From Paratinospora sagittata (Eukaryota > Streptophyta > Magnoliopsida > Ranunculales > Menispermaceae): a stretch of 64,000 bases of DNA. The notes below the pieces were generated by a model. The model saw nothing but the letters and a program-made list of their open reading frames with translations. It had not been told where the DNA came from and did not search any database. The stretch lies in assembly GCA_035771175.1 (NCBI GenBank), contig CM069612.1, positions 23,170,987 to 23,234,986 of the forward strand, given 5' to 3'. The position numbers and the translations under genes were made by a program. Below, piece after piece: positions 10,296 to 21,219 of this stretch (positions are counted from its first letter, which is position 1; each line of letters begins with the position of its first letter).

Positions 10296-11560
10296 TTGTT
10301 CAACAATGTCGATGGACCGTCCCCCTTGAAGCCAACCACTATCAGAATTGTTCTCACCATTGTCTTGGCTAGAGGTTGGTCTGTCCGACAACTAGATATT
10401 AACAACATTTTTCTTAATGGTGATTTGAAGGAGGAAGTTTACATGTCGCAACCGCAAGGTTTTATAGATTCTGACCACCCTAACTACGTGTGTCGTCTTC
10501 ACAAGTCCTTGTACGGGCTCAATCAAGCTCCGCGTGCGTGGTTCAATAAATTGAAGCACACTTTACTGTCTCTTGGTTTCATGGGCACACAATCTGATCA
10601 ATCTCTCTTCATTCAACTGACTACCACTAGCTCCTTGTACGTGCTTGTCTATGTAGAAATCACCGATAGTGACTCTATGGAAATGCAACGTCTTGTTGAC
10701 AATCTTCATCATTCTTTTGCACTTAAGGACTTAGGTAACTTGGATTATTTTCTTTGCATTCAAGTGAAACATACCCCTGCTGACCTTCATTTGTCCTAGA
10801 CAAAATACATATCAGACCTTCTTAGTCGAACTAACATGTTGCATTCTAAAGCCATGAATACACCTATGATTTCTGGGTGCAAGCTTTCTTCCATAAGCAG
10901 TTATGACATGGATGATTCTCATCTTTACCGGAGTGTGATTGGTGCGCTTCAATACGTCACTGTCACTAGGCCCAAACTATTTTTTAGTGTCAACAAGGTT
11001 TGCCAATTTATGCATAGACCATTAGCTTCTCACTAGAAACTTGTAAAGCGTATCCTACGTTATTTACAGGGTACAATTGATTATGGACTAGTGTTACGAA
11101 GATCATCTTCTCTTGACATGGCAGAGTTTTGTGATGCCGATTGGGAGTCTGACCCGGATGATCGAAAATCGACTAGTGGTTACTGTGTGTTTCTCGGATC
11201 TAATTTGGTATCTTGGTGCTCGAAGAAGCAATCCAGCATTTCCAGATCCTCTACTGAAGCTGAATTTCGTAGTTTAGCTCACACTATCTCTGAAATCACT
11301 TGGATTATGTCTCTTCTCATAGAACTTTGCTCATCATCCTTTCACCCACCTGTGATTTGGTGCGATAACTTATGTACTGTTCAACTTGCTGCCAATCTTG
11401 TTCTTCATGCAGGGACTAAACACGTTGAGATCGATTTATACTTTGTGTATGAAAAAGTTTAGCAACAACTTATCGAAGTCAAGCATGTTCCCACTCCAGT
11501 CCAAACTGCAGATATATTAACTAAGTCTATTTCTTCTTCCACGTTTCCGCTGCTTCGGTC
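10296..11560 (+). pseudogene. Copia-2 reverse transcriptase and RNase H remnant
   Basis: The plus strand reads QLDINNIFLNGDLKEEVYM and PQGF...LYGLNQAPRAWF (10296-10799), then VIGALQYVTVTRPKLFFSVN (10836-11036), and RNase H FCDADWESDPDDRKSTSGY with SRSSTEAEF (11091-11462). The catalytic YVDD is YVEI, and stops at 10797-10799, near 11034 and at 11460 break the frame. The N-terminal part of reverse transcriptase and everything before it is deleted; the coding remnant starts about 40 bp after the primer site. Confidence 0.88.
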
Positions 11561-11605
11561 CAAACTCAATGTGGAAGTATCTTCACCATTGAGTTTGCAG
11601 GGGGC

Positions 11606-11895
11606 TGTTGAGGATATTGTGTCTGGAGAACACTAAGTTATATTGTCAGATTAGTCTAGTCTTTAGTTAGCTAATTAGTAGTTTCTTGTTCTATTAGTTT
11701 TGTTACCTTTATGTCAATCTATTGTGTTGTAGTTAACAGTTAGTTACGAAATCGTTAAGTGCCTTGTATAAATAAGACTCTCTGTCAGATAAATAATATC
11801 TTTCGCTTATTCTTGTTTTCCCTATTTTTTTTCTATGCTTCTTTTATTTTTCTCAAGTTCTTTTGTCTCTCTTCGTCTCTTCATCTCTCATAACA
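11606..11895 (+). repeat. Copia-2 3' LTR
   Basis: 290 bp, TGTTGAGG...CATAACA, preceded by the purine-rich tract GTTTGCAGGGGGC and followed by ATAAG (11896-11900). Confidence 0.92.
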
Positions 11896-11946
11896 ATAAG
11901 TACTCCACCATGAATAATTAAGGAAGGACAAAAAAGAAATTCTCAC

Positions 11947-12348
11947 AATTTTGAGATGGTTCAGTCCATCAAAATCTGGTTTTTTTCTTCCAAATACACC
12001 TAAAACCTCTTTCCTTGCACAAGCTTGCCATTCTTGATGCATACTCAATGCAACCATTGTCCATGCAAACAAAGATGAAGTTGTTTCTTGTCCTGCAATG
12101 TACGTAGAATAGTTTGCATTCTTCTATAATGTCATCAATTGACATACCGACGACATTCTTCGAGTTGCCCTGCTCTTGAATTTGTTTGAAATTAGAATCC
12201 AATAACAAGCCCAACAAGTCATCATTGAGGCTTTTCCATGTTTTATAGCATTCTCCCTCTTATTTATCATATATGTTAAAATAGTCCTTACTCCTTACTT
12301 CTCTAGCAATTTCTCTCATTCTTTTGTTTGTTTTTGTAGGCAAAAAAC
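11947..12348 (-). pseudogene. CYP72A-like P450 copy C, exon 4 (frameshifted)
   Basis: The minus strand matches exon 4 of the intact copies ([30 protein letters not shown]). There is a 4-bp duplication in the I-helix region where others read CAATGTAGAATAG, a 7-bp duplication near 12290, and an extra T at the exon start. All shift the frame. Splice positions remain: donor GT at 11945-11946 and acceptor AG at 12349-12350. The intron 3 side is cut at about 12370, where the direct repeat and LINE begin. Exons 1-3 are absent. Confidence 0.9.
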
Positions 12349-12370
12349 CTGTAGAATTAAGAAAACATTT

Positions 12371-12575
12371 TCTACAAGCAATAAGCTCGCTAGGAAGAGG
12401 TGGCATGTGGCCTCAAGGTGTAGGTTTCCTTCCTTGTGGGGTAAAGCTCGCTGTCTCACTTGTTACCACATTACTAGCAATATCATGAATGTGTACATAC
12501 CAGGTTGCAATATCACATGACACCAAAAATTCAATAACTATTATCATCTCCCTTGCAAGGTAGATGTTAATTTGT
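12371..12575. repeat. Direct repeat flanking P450 copy C, right copy
   Basis: Matches 1682-1886 (TCTACAAGCAATAAGC...). It sits between the cut in P450 intron 3 and the LINE tail. Confidence 0.7.
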
Positions 12576-14345
12576 ATGAACTCAACTCAACTCAACTAAG
12601 CATTTTTCCAACTATATGGGTCTCTACTTGAATTCACTTCTTCCACTTCACTCAATTAAGGGCTAAGTCAACATTCAATTTATAAAAGAATAGTTTTTTT
12701 AATTATCTCCGTTCATGTTATTTAAGGTCGAATTCTACCTCTATTGTCACCATCTAATGTTAATAGGTCAGTACTCTTCCTAACCGGCGTATCTAAAGGT
12801 CTACGTTGTATGTGTTCAAACCACCTAAGTCAGTTCCCTCTCATTTTATCCCTAATTGGTGTTACTATCATTTTCCAAAAATTCTCATTTCTAATTTTAT
12901 CTTTTAATGTTTTACTACATATCCATCTTAACATTCGCATCTCTGTTACATTTAGTTTATTAACATGTTGTTTTTTAATTGCTCAACATTTTGTGCCATA
13001 TAACATGGTTGTCCTAATAATAACTTTATAAAATCTTCCTTTTAACTTCAATGGAATGCGCCCATCATATAAAACTTCAGAAGTACTCCTCTACCTGACC
13101 CATTTTATTTTAACTCTATGGTTCGCGCCTTATTTATTTTTCCTTCTTTATATATAATAGATTCCAAATACCTAAATTCTTGTTCCTTGACATCGCTTGA
13201 CTTCCAATCTTCACTATTTCTTCATTTGTATTTCTAGTTCCACTAAAATTACATTAACATATTTAGTCTTAATCTTACTAATCTTGAACCTTTTACATTT
13301 TAGAGCCTCTCTCCAAATCCCTAGCTTAGCAATTACTCTAGATGTAATATTATCAATCAATACTATATCATCATCAAATAACATACACCATGAAATATCT
13401 TCTTGGATATGTTTAGTTAATTCATCAATAACTAGTGTAAAAAGGTAACGGCTTAAGGTAGATCCTTGGTGTAAACCTACTGTGATTAGAAATTCATTAG
13501 TTTCACTTACTGTTGATTTTACAACGATTATTGCTTCATCATATATATATGTCTTTTATCAATTCGATGTACTTAGTTGTAACTCTCTTTTTTTTTTTCC
13601 TAATACCCACTATATGATTTCTCTAGGTACTCTTTCATAGGCTTTCTCTAAATCAATAAACACCATATAAAGGTCTTTCTTCTTCTCCTTATACTTTTCC
13701 ATCAATCTCCTTAATCAATAAATAACTTTTATAGTTGATAACTTAAGAATAAATCCTAGTTGATTGTTTGACACCATAGTTTCAGCTCGCACTATATTTT
13801 CTATTACTCTCTCCCACAATTTCATTGTTTGATTCATCAATTTAACCCTTCTATAATTTGCATAATTTTTAATATTTTCTTTATTTTTATATATGGATTA
13901 TCGGACATTCTCCTAGTTGTTACAACAATCATGTTACAATTTGGTTAACGATAAGAGACCAATTTCCCTTGAGCTCTTCCAAACCTCAATAGGAATTGCA
14001 TCTGGTCATAAAGCCTTCTCATTTTTTCATTTTTCTCAAAACATTTTTTACCTTAAGCATGCTAATTCTACAAAAAAATATATTCTCATTAGTTTTCCCT
14101 AGGTTAAGTCCTTCTATACTTAACTCTACTAAATGATTTTCATTTAATAATTTTTCAAAATAAGTTTTCTATCGCTCTTTAATTTCTTCTTCTTTTACTA
14201 AGAATCTTTCATCTTTGCTTTAAATACATTTAATATATATACTCAAGATTTTTTGTCTTTTTGCCCTCACTTTTGTAGTTTATATATAGTTTTTTCCCCT
14301 TCTTTTGTATCTAACCTAATGCAGAAATCATTATAAGCTTTAAAT
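12571..14345 (-). mobile_element. RTE-type LINE, 5'-truncated and decayed
   Basis: The minus strand encodes a broken plant RTE-like LINE reverse transcriptase. From right to left: a KLDTKEGEK-like block (LDTKEGEKTIYKLQK, near 14290-14240), NYRRVKLMNQTMKLWERVIE (near 13840), [17 protein letters not shown] (near 13640), VGLHQGSTLSRYLFTLVIDE with SWCMLFDDDIVLID (13490-13360), and the C-terminal MRMLRWICSKTLKDKIRNE with LRWFEHIQRRP (12940-12790). The DD of the active site is kept but stops are frequent. The 3' tail (GGTCGAATTC and antisense ACTCAACTCAACTAAGC) ends near 12571. Confidence 0.85.
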
Positions 14346-15012
14346 TTAGCATTAATTATTTAAAATTTTCACCTAGAGCTTTAATTGTATGGACTCCTTA
14401 CATAAATTAATATTTGTACAAGATTGTCCATGTCTTTTCTCCTTGTAAATATAAAAAGTAAATTTTTTAAATTTTTTAAAATTATATGGAAAATAGTTGA
14501 AAAAATAATTAGATAGCAAGTAGTAAATAATTCTCTAATGATAAAATGTATGATCAGATTTATTTTATTTTATTTTATAAATTAGAAACTATTATAAATC
14601 TATTTAAAATATCATTTATAAAAAGACTGACAAACTCAATGTTTAAAGGCACAACCCGCATAACTCATTGAGTTAGGTTTAGGCCAGATTTGAGTTAGGT
14701 TTAATTTAATAAAACTCATTTGCCTCTAATCTTTAAGTTATCTTTAGGAAAAACAAAAAATTCAAAAAATTCAAAAAAAAAAAAAAAAAACATTGAAAGC
14801 AATTATATTATACATACTAGTAATGATCAGGTGAATCCTTGCACGTCTACCCATGAAAATACCTTTATTGAAGACATATATGGTGTACAACTAAGTGCTA
14901 CTCCAAAAAGGATTAATATTACATCACATAAAAATATAACAAAAACACTGGATTTACAACAATTAATTATAAGGGTAGTAACCAAAATCAGTAAAGCAGG
15001 TTTTTCAAGGTA
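14346..15012. other. AT-rich spacer and 3' flank of CYP72A copy A
   Basis: 14346-14830 is AT-rich with poly-A near 14766-14790 and no gene. From about 14840 the sequence matches the 3' flanks of the other P450 copies (GTCTACCCATGAAAAT, then CTCCAAAAAGGATTAATATTA). Similar blocks lie at 43196-43320, 52920-53120 and 61620-61790. This is the likely 3' UTR of copy A. Confidence 0.6.
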
Positions 15013-17459
15013 TCAAAGCTTATGTAAAATGACTTGAGCACCATGTTGGGGTTGAAGAGTTAGAAAAGTGCAAGGAGCGTGGACGTAGGTGGGTGAAAGC
15101 TCAAAAGAGAAATGTTGCAGAATCATAGCCAGAGCCATCTTTGCCTCTACAATGGCAAAGGCTTGTCCAACGCATATACGTGGACCCCAACTAAATGGAA
15201 AGAATGAGACTCGATTCTTGGTCGCGTTTGAAACTCCTTCAGAAAATCTCTCAGGATTGAATTCTTCAGCATCTTCACCCCACAATTCATGATCATGGTG
15301 AACAAGAAGTGTTGGTATAGCAATTTGTACTCCTGCCGGCAAAGTGATACTTCCCAGTTTCATTTCTTTATAAGTGCATCTTAAAAGCATAGCACCAGGT
15401 GGGTATAATCGAAGAACCTCGTTTAAAATCATAGTTACCTATGGCAAAAAGTAATGGGTAGTGAGAATTTGTTACTAAGTACTCAACTCTGAAAAATTAA
15501 AGAGGGATAAGAAAGCTATACTCACAATTTTAAGATGGTTTAGTCCATCAAAATCTGGTTTCTTTCCTCCAAATACATGTAAAACTTCTTCCCTCGCACG
15601 AGCTTGCCATTCTTGATGCATGCTCAATACCACCATTGTCCAAACAAGCAAATTTCCAGTTGTTTCCTGTCCTGCAATGTAGAATAGCTTGCATTCGTCT
15701 ATAATGTCATTGATCGACATACCCAGATTCTTCGAGTTGCCTTGCTCTTGAATTTGTTTAAAATTAGAATCCAATAACAATCCCAACAAGTCATCATTGG
15801 TGGCTCTTCCATCTTTTACATCATTCTCCCTCTTATTTATCATATCTGTTAATATAGTACTTACTTCTCTAGCAATTTCTTTCATTCTTTTGTTTGTTTT
15901 TGTAGGCAAAAACCTGTAGAATTAACAAGAAATTTGCTCATGTACTTCAGTTTAACAAGTTCAACATTGAATGCCCATGGAATAAAGTAGGAGGAGTTAA
16001 GGATTTTGTGTACCAGCTAATGCCTGGAATGTACATGGATTGAAGAACTTTTAGAGTATACTCAGTTAGTTCAGTTTGAAGTTGGAATACTCGATGACCT
16101 TCTTCGTAGCTGCTACTAAATGCAGTTCTAGATATCACTTCTCTTGCTAAGTCTTGCAATTCAGGCCACACATCCAATTCACATGATCCATCAGATACCA
16201 ATTTCTCCCATTTGTTCACTAAAATGGTACAACTAGCGTAAATTGCGGGTACCATCAACTACAACCAATAACATAAACAAAAATTAACTAAAAGAATCAA
16301 TTAGCTAGATTTCATTTCATGGCAATGAAAATAATTAGCTCCCCTGTTTTCAATAGTAAAACTTGTTAGTATGGAAAGTAGTATAATTTCAATACAAGAT
16401 GAAAGATATTAGGATTATGGATTTCAAGTAGTCTTGAGATGTGTTCTTGGATCTATTTGAATTTAAAAGAATTAGATTTAAGAGTTTAAATTACCTTGAG
16501 CTTCTCAAGATGGAAGGCAGGGTTGATGATCCTTCTATGTTTGGCCCACTTTTCTCCATCATAGTTTGCTAGTCCTTCTGCTAACATCTTGACAAGTGGG
16601 TTTAGTTTGATCTTGGAGAAATGACCAAACTTATTTGATAAAATGTCCCTTATAAGCTCTGGTTCCAAAATGATCACTCTTGGGGTTACTCCAAACCAAT
16701 AAAAAGACAATGGTCCTGCATATGCAATATCATCATTCATAACCAATTTCCTTAAGTTTCAGGCATTAATTATTGAAAGAAATTAGTTAATTCTTCGTCT
16801 AAATCTAATGGGTAGGAAGCAAATATCGAATTATATCGTGCGCAGCGAAGTAGAATACAAATCAAACAAGCAAGAACACACAAATTTACACCAGAATATT
16901 AACCTATGTCTACTGGAGGAGTTGGGAATCAAATTATTTAGGAGGAATTCAAATAGGTCCAACCCTATCCAAAGATACAAAGATCTCATCCTTACATCCA
17001 AATTCTCTCGCATCAAATCAAGAGTCTTCATATTTTGGAATTATCAAGGAAAATTTCAATTTCCCACTTTTCATACGTTCCCACTTTTCATACGTGATAA
17101 AAACATGAGAGTATTTAATAAAAGAAAATAAGGAAATTAATAATTAAAAAAAAAAGATAAAAAAAAAACATACCATATGTCTTCACTGTCTTTGCAATAA
17201 AAGGCATAATACGTGGCACAATTCTGTGGGAGAGCTCGATGGGCTTGACTCGTGCTTTCTTGGTTAAGCCATGGAATTCTTTTAAATCTCCATAGAGAAA
17301 CTTGCGAGGATTACCCTTAAATCCTTGTTCTCTTAATAACTTTTCAAGCTTTCTGGGTTTCCACCATATCCAAACTAACGCTTTCCAGATCACCCACAAG
17401 CTCACAATAATACAAAAAAGTATCACAAGTGATGAAATCAAAGTGAACAAGTTCACCAT
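15013..17459 (-). CDS. Cytochrome P450, CYP72A-type (copy A, intact)
   Basis: This encodes a microsomal heme-thiolate monooxygenase of the CYP72 clan. CYP72A enzymes oxidise plant terpenoids and other specialised metabolites using O2 and NADPH-P450 reductase at the ER; the substrate cannot be read from sequence. Exons on the minus strand are 17459-17174, 16715-16495, 16258-16014, 15913-15526 and 15438-15013. All introns are GT-AG, and the total is 1566 nt, or 521 codons plus stop, normal for CYP72A. Translation begins with an N-terminal membrane anchor ([15 protein letters not shown]), then [16 protein letters not shown]-helix WAKHR, I-helix AGQETT, K-helix [14 protein letters not shown] and heme loop [11 protein letters not shown] chose the ATG at 17459 because the upstream in-frame ATG would put a non-hydrophobic leader before the anchor. 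Intron 1 is about 460 bp. Copy B is a close paralogue. Confidence 0.93.
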
Positions 17460-18053
17460 TTCGCTTAAGCTATCGATTGTTTTTCCAGTGTGTGTGTAGC
17501 ACACACAGAACTGCAGAGAAAACAGAGTCATTTAAAGAAGAAGAGGAAGAGAAGCTTCAATCAATCGCTTTCTTTAATTATTGACTCAGTGACGTGAGAA
17601 ATAGATGCGTGCTCCCCAGTCTTGTCTCGTAGTAATTGGCACTAGAAATTGTGCCCACAAAAAACACAAAAAAGAAAAAACAAATATGGAGAGAGAGAGA
17701 GTAATTTCTTAAGGTGCTGGTTGGGTTAATTTTGACAAGAAAATTTGAGTTGTGTTGAGTTTTCAAACTTGCCTGAGTAAAGTGGGCAAAAATATCGAGT
17801 ATGGACGAATTTGATTGACGATATTGTTTCGGACTAATAGATATATAAAAAATATTAATTTAATTATAAAATAATTAATATTTTTTAGATGTGCATGTTA
17901 TATACATATTTAAAAATATAATAAATAATTTAATAAATATAAATGTATAGTTACATTATAATTATAATTTTTTATAGTTTAATTAACGTTGTTCTAGATA
18001 TATATAACTTGTTTGTACTTAGTATTATTTGAAAAATAGTTAATACTTAGTAT
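17460..18053. other. 5' flank of CYP72A copy A, AT-rich
   Basis: 17460-17590 is the likely 5' UTR. The rest is AT-rich with no coding signal and runs to the hAT terminal inverted repeat at 18054. Confidence 0.5.
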
Positions 18054-18277
18054 CAGGGGCGTAGGCCAAGATTTTTTTTTTGGTGGCTGAATTTTTTTTT
18101 AACCAAACCTTAACGGTACAAAAAAAAATTCATTGTTTGAAAATAAAAGGTAAACTTCGATAGGAGAGACATAATGAACCTTATCCCTCAAAATGCATAC
18201 ATTAATAATAATACATAATACAAGAACATAAAAACTAAAAAAAAAAAAGAAAATGCAATGCAATGCAATTATAAAAA

Positions 18278-20056
18278 TCATGTAAACTTTATTCTACGAT
18301 ATTTTAAACCTTCAAATTCATTAATAATAGAATCTAAGTCAATGCTACTAACAATCTCTCTTTCAATATATATCACTATAGAATTTGTAAGAAAATCATT
18401 ATCTATTTTAGAACGAAGTGATGTTTTGACAAGCTTCATAGCTGAAAAGGCTCGCTCTGTTGATGTTGTGGACACATGAAGAGTTAATATCAACCAGATC
18501 AACTTATCAATCAAAGTGTAGTGTTCTGATCTCCTTGTTTCTGCTAAACATTGATATAATTTTGAAAGAGAAGCAATATTCTGAAATTTCTTACCGCGAA
18601 GAATATCAAACTTGTAATGGCTCAATTGTCTTCTCAAATCTTCAATGTCATTGCTACTAAAATCTTGAGACTAAAAATTCTCGGCAAGAGTACAAATATT
18701 ATCAACATCAAATAACTTAAACCCATCAACAGGGCGCAATGCTATGTTAAGAGTAAGAAGTTGTACTGTTTGTTTTGGAAATCTACTACTCAACTCCATC
18801 AATTGAAAATCAATCACAACATTAAACATACTAAAGTGATAATAATGCTCAACTGTGATATTATCTTTTTGCTGACAAGAACGCCTTGTTCCTTGCAATA
18901 TAATAATGTGCATTCATATCAGGAATTTCAATTTCATATCTACGACAAAATAACACTACTGTTTTTAAAAAAGAATCTCTTCTACTCTCCCTTAACTCTT
19001 GAAGGAGCAATTTTGTGGTTGACACTAAATTCATAGCATTCAAAATATCTTGAGGTTTTGGTTGTAAAACTTGACAAAACATGTTAGGGATTCCTAAGAT
19101 TTCATGCAACAATAATAAGATAAACACAAAATCAAAGGATCTCAAATCTTTATACGCACCTTTGGCTTCCCCACGTGTATTGTTATTTAGTTCAAAGTCA
19201 ATCAACTTGTCAAGCAATGTAAAAACTGAACTAAACATTTAAATCAATCCACCAATAGCCTTATAATGGGAACTCCAATGAATAGCTCCAAGTCGTTGTA
19301 AGGTGCACATTTGATTCGCTCATGTACCAGTCTCAAGTTCGCATAAAGCAATCAATTCATCAATTTCAGCTTCTCGAATAAATCTCAACTCAGAATGGCG
19401 CTTGAAGCAACTACTTACAAAATTGACAATGGAAGTCAATTTAGAAAAAAAACAGCCATATATCATGCACTTCTTTAGCCATTGTAACTAAAACAAGTTG
19501 AAGTCTATGTGTAAAATAATGTACGTAGTAAGCACATGGATAGTCTCTAAAAAATGAAGCCTGTAAACCATTCCATTCACCCCTCATGTTGCTTGCACCA
19601 TCATATCCTTGGCCTCTCAAGTTTTTAAGTGAAAGATCATATCGAGTGAGTATATTGCATATCTTTTTTTAAGAGTTAAAACATTAGTGTCACTAACATT
19701 CAAAACTTCAAAAAAACGTTCTTGAACAAATCCTTTCAAATCAACATATCTCAAAATAATTGTCATTTGTTCCTTGTTGGATTCATCAAGTGTTTCGTCA
19801 ACTAGAATGCAAAATTTGGCATCCTCGACTTCCTCACGAATTATAACCCGCACTCTGTTAGTAAGAATGTTCAACAACTCCTTTTGAATATCGGGTGAGG
19901 TGTACTTGGCATTTTGTGGATCATTTTCTAAAACAATCCCACAATTTTCTTTATTTAGTCTTCCTTGCAATTTTATCATCTCAATAAAGTTTTCATGATT
20001 AGTAGAATTGATGGATTCGTCATGACCTCAAAATGCACACCCTTGCATTGCTAGCC
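18278..20056 (-). pseudogene. hAT transposase, ZMYM1/DUF4371-like, broken
   Basis: The minus strand encodes pieces of a hAT transposase of the group often annotated as TTF-type zinc finger proteins with a HAT dimerisation domain. The N-terminal part (20050-19617) has GHDESINSTNHENFIEMIKL and a DUF4371-like catalytic stretch with CILVDETLDES. The middle (19238-18671) and the C-terminal dimerisation region (18637-18278, with HVSTTSTERAFSAMKLVK and TSLRSKIDNDFL) follow in order. Stops near 20030, 19680, 19240 and 18670, with frame changes, split it, so it is not functional. The 5' end is cut at 20056 by a Gypsy LTR. Confidence 0.85.
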
Positions 20057-20477
20057 TGTAACACCCCGTAGTTTTAATTAAATACATACGTTGAATATGC
20101 GTATATCGAGACGTATAATACACGTATTTTATACGTATGAGCTAAATATACGCGTGTATGATTAGTAAATAAATAAAATTATGATATGAAGATGATACAT
20201 ATGTGATCATCCTATAAAAAAAATGGAGTTGAATTAAATTGATTAATTTATGGGATTGGTTAATTAAAAATGTGGATTGGAGTATGATTTAATGGCTTAA
20301 TGCATAGTATGATGAATACATGTGAAATAAGTGAATTGAGTTGATGGTACATGGTTTAATGAATTAAAGGAATTAATTTAGGGGGTGAGTTGGTTAATTA
20401 TTGAGCATGAGGGGTATGAGATCATTTTGATATAAAATAATTATTTTCTCCTTTCTCATCTCAAGCTCTCATACGTT

Positions 20478-20740
20478 AAAAAAAAAAAAAAAAAAAGAGA
20501 ATAAAAAAATGTGTAAAAACAAGAAAGAAGAGAGATGAGTGGAGTTGCAAAAGAAAGAATAAAAAGAAAATATAAAAAGAAAAGAAAAGAGATGAAAGGA
20601 GTGGAGTTGCAAAAGAAGGAATAAAAAAAATGTATAAAAAGAAAAGAAGAGAGATGAAAAGAGTTGTTGAATGAAAGAGAAAAGACGGACGGACGGAAGG
20701 AGAGAAACAGAGAGAAGAAGAAAAAGGAAACACGCGGGAT
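20478..20740. repeat. Purine-rich low-complexity tract
   Basis: Long run of A/G (AAAAGAAAAGAAGAGAGATG-like units), including three imperfect repeats of GGAGTTGCAAAAGAA(A/G)GAATAAAA. The apparent Phe/Ser-rich antisense frames here are artefacts of composition. Confidence 0.8.
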
Positions 20741-21025
20741 TCGCGCCAAATTCGACGTGCTGGTAAGCTATTTTTGTTATTTTTCGTCGTAAAATTACTA
20801 TCTAAGCTAGATGTAACCTTTCTAGCGGAGTAATTTTTGTTGTGGGAGCCGTTATACGATGTTTTCAAAAAAATTGGGGTTTTGACCCAACGTGAATGAA
20901 AATCCGCTAGAAAGGTAGAAAAACGTTCCCTGGATTGTCGGGACCCCGAATATGTGACTAGATTCAATTTCATGATTTTTGGAGACCATTTGACAATTTT
21001 AATACAATTTACATCTTTCGGATAA

Positions 21026-21125
21026 ATAGTAAATAGTGAATAGTGAATAGTGAAAGTCAAAAGTAAATAGTGAATAGTGAATAGTAAAATAAATAGTGAA
21101 TAGTAATAGTAAATAGTAAAAGTGA
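21026..21125. repeat. AATAGTGAATAGT short tandem repeat
   Basis: Degenerate 7-bp units (AATAGTG / AATAGTA) repeated over roughly 100 bp inside LTR family X. Confidence 0.85.
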
Positions 21126-21219
21126 AGAACTTGACTCACTTGATTGGTGATCTAATTTTTGTCCAAAGTCTGAAAAAAGAATTTTTCGTGGCTTAGATGA
21201 ATGATTGTTTGACATTGTA

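Larger units (their letters stand above)
2505..11895 (+). mobile_element. Copia-2: deleted LTR retrotransposon, host of Copia-1
   Basis: A plus-strand Copia element sits in the exon 4-5 intron of P450 copy C. It is bounded by perfect 5-bp duplications ATAAG (2500-2504 and 11896-11900). The sequence outside matches the intact intron at 43800-43865. The 5' LTR starts TGCTGAGGATACTG at 2505, is broken at 2553/10026 by Copia-1, and ends at 10258. The 3' LTR is 11606-11895. The interior is only about 1.35 kb: primer site, then part of reverse transcriptase and RNase H. Gag, protease and integrase are gone, so it is non-autonomous. The order of insertion is P450 first, then Copia-2, then Copia-1. 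Confidence 0.92.
20057..21219 (+). mobile_element. Gypsy-like LTR fragment, family X
   Basis: Starts TGTAACACCCCGTAG, the typical start of plant Gypsy LTRs, directly after broken hAT coding sequence. It has no match to the LTR that interrupts it at 21220. No second end, primer site or coding part is visible. The family assignment rests on the terminal motif only. Confidence 0.5.

Noticed and set aside
20456..21060. Phe/Ser-rich antisense frames of 97 and 194 codons
   Set aside because: Artefact of the purine-rich repeat at 20478-20740 inside an LTR.
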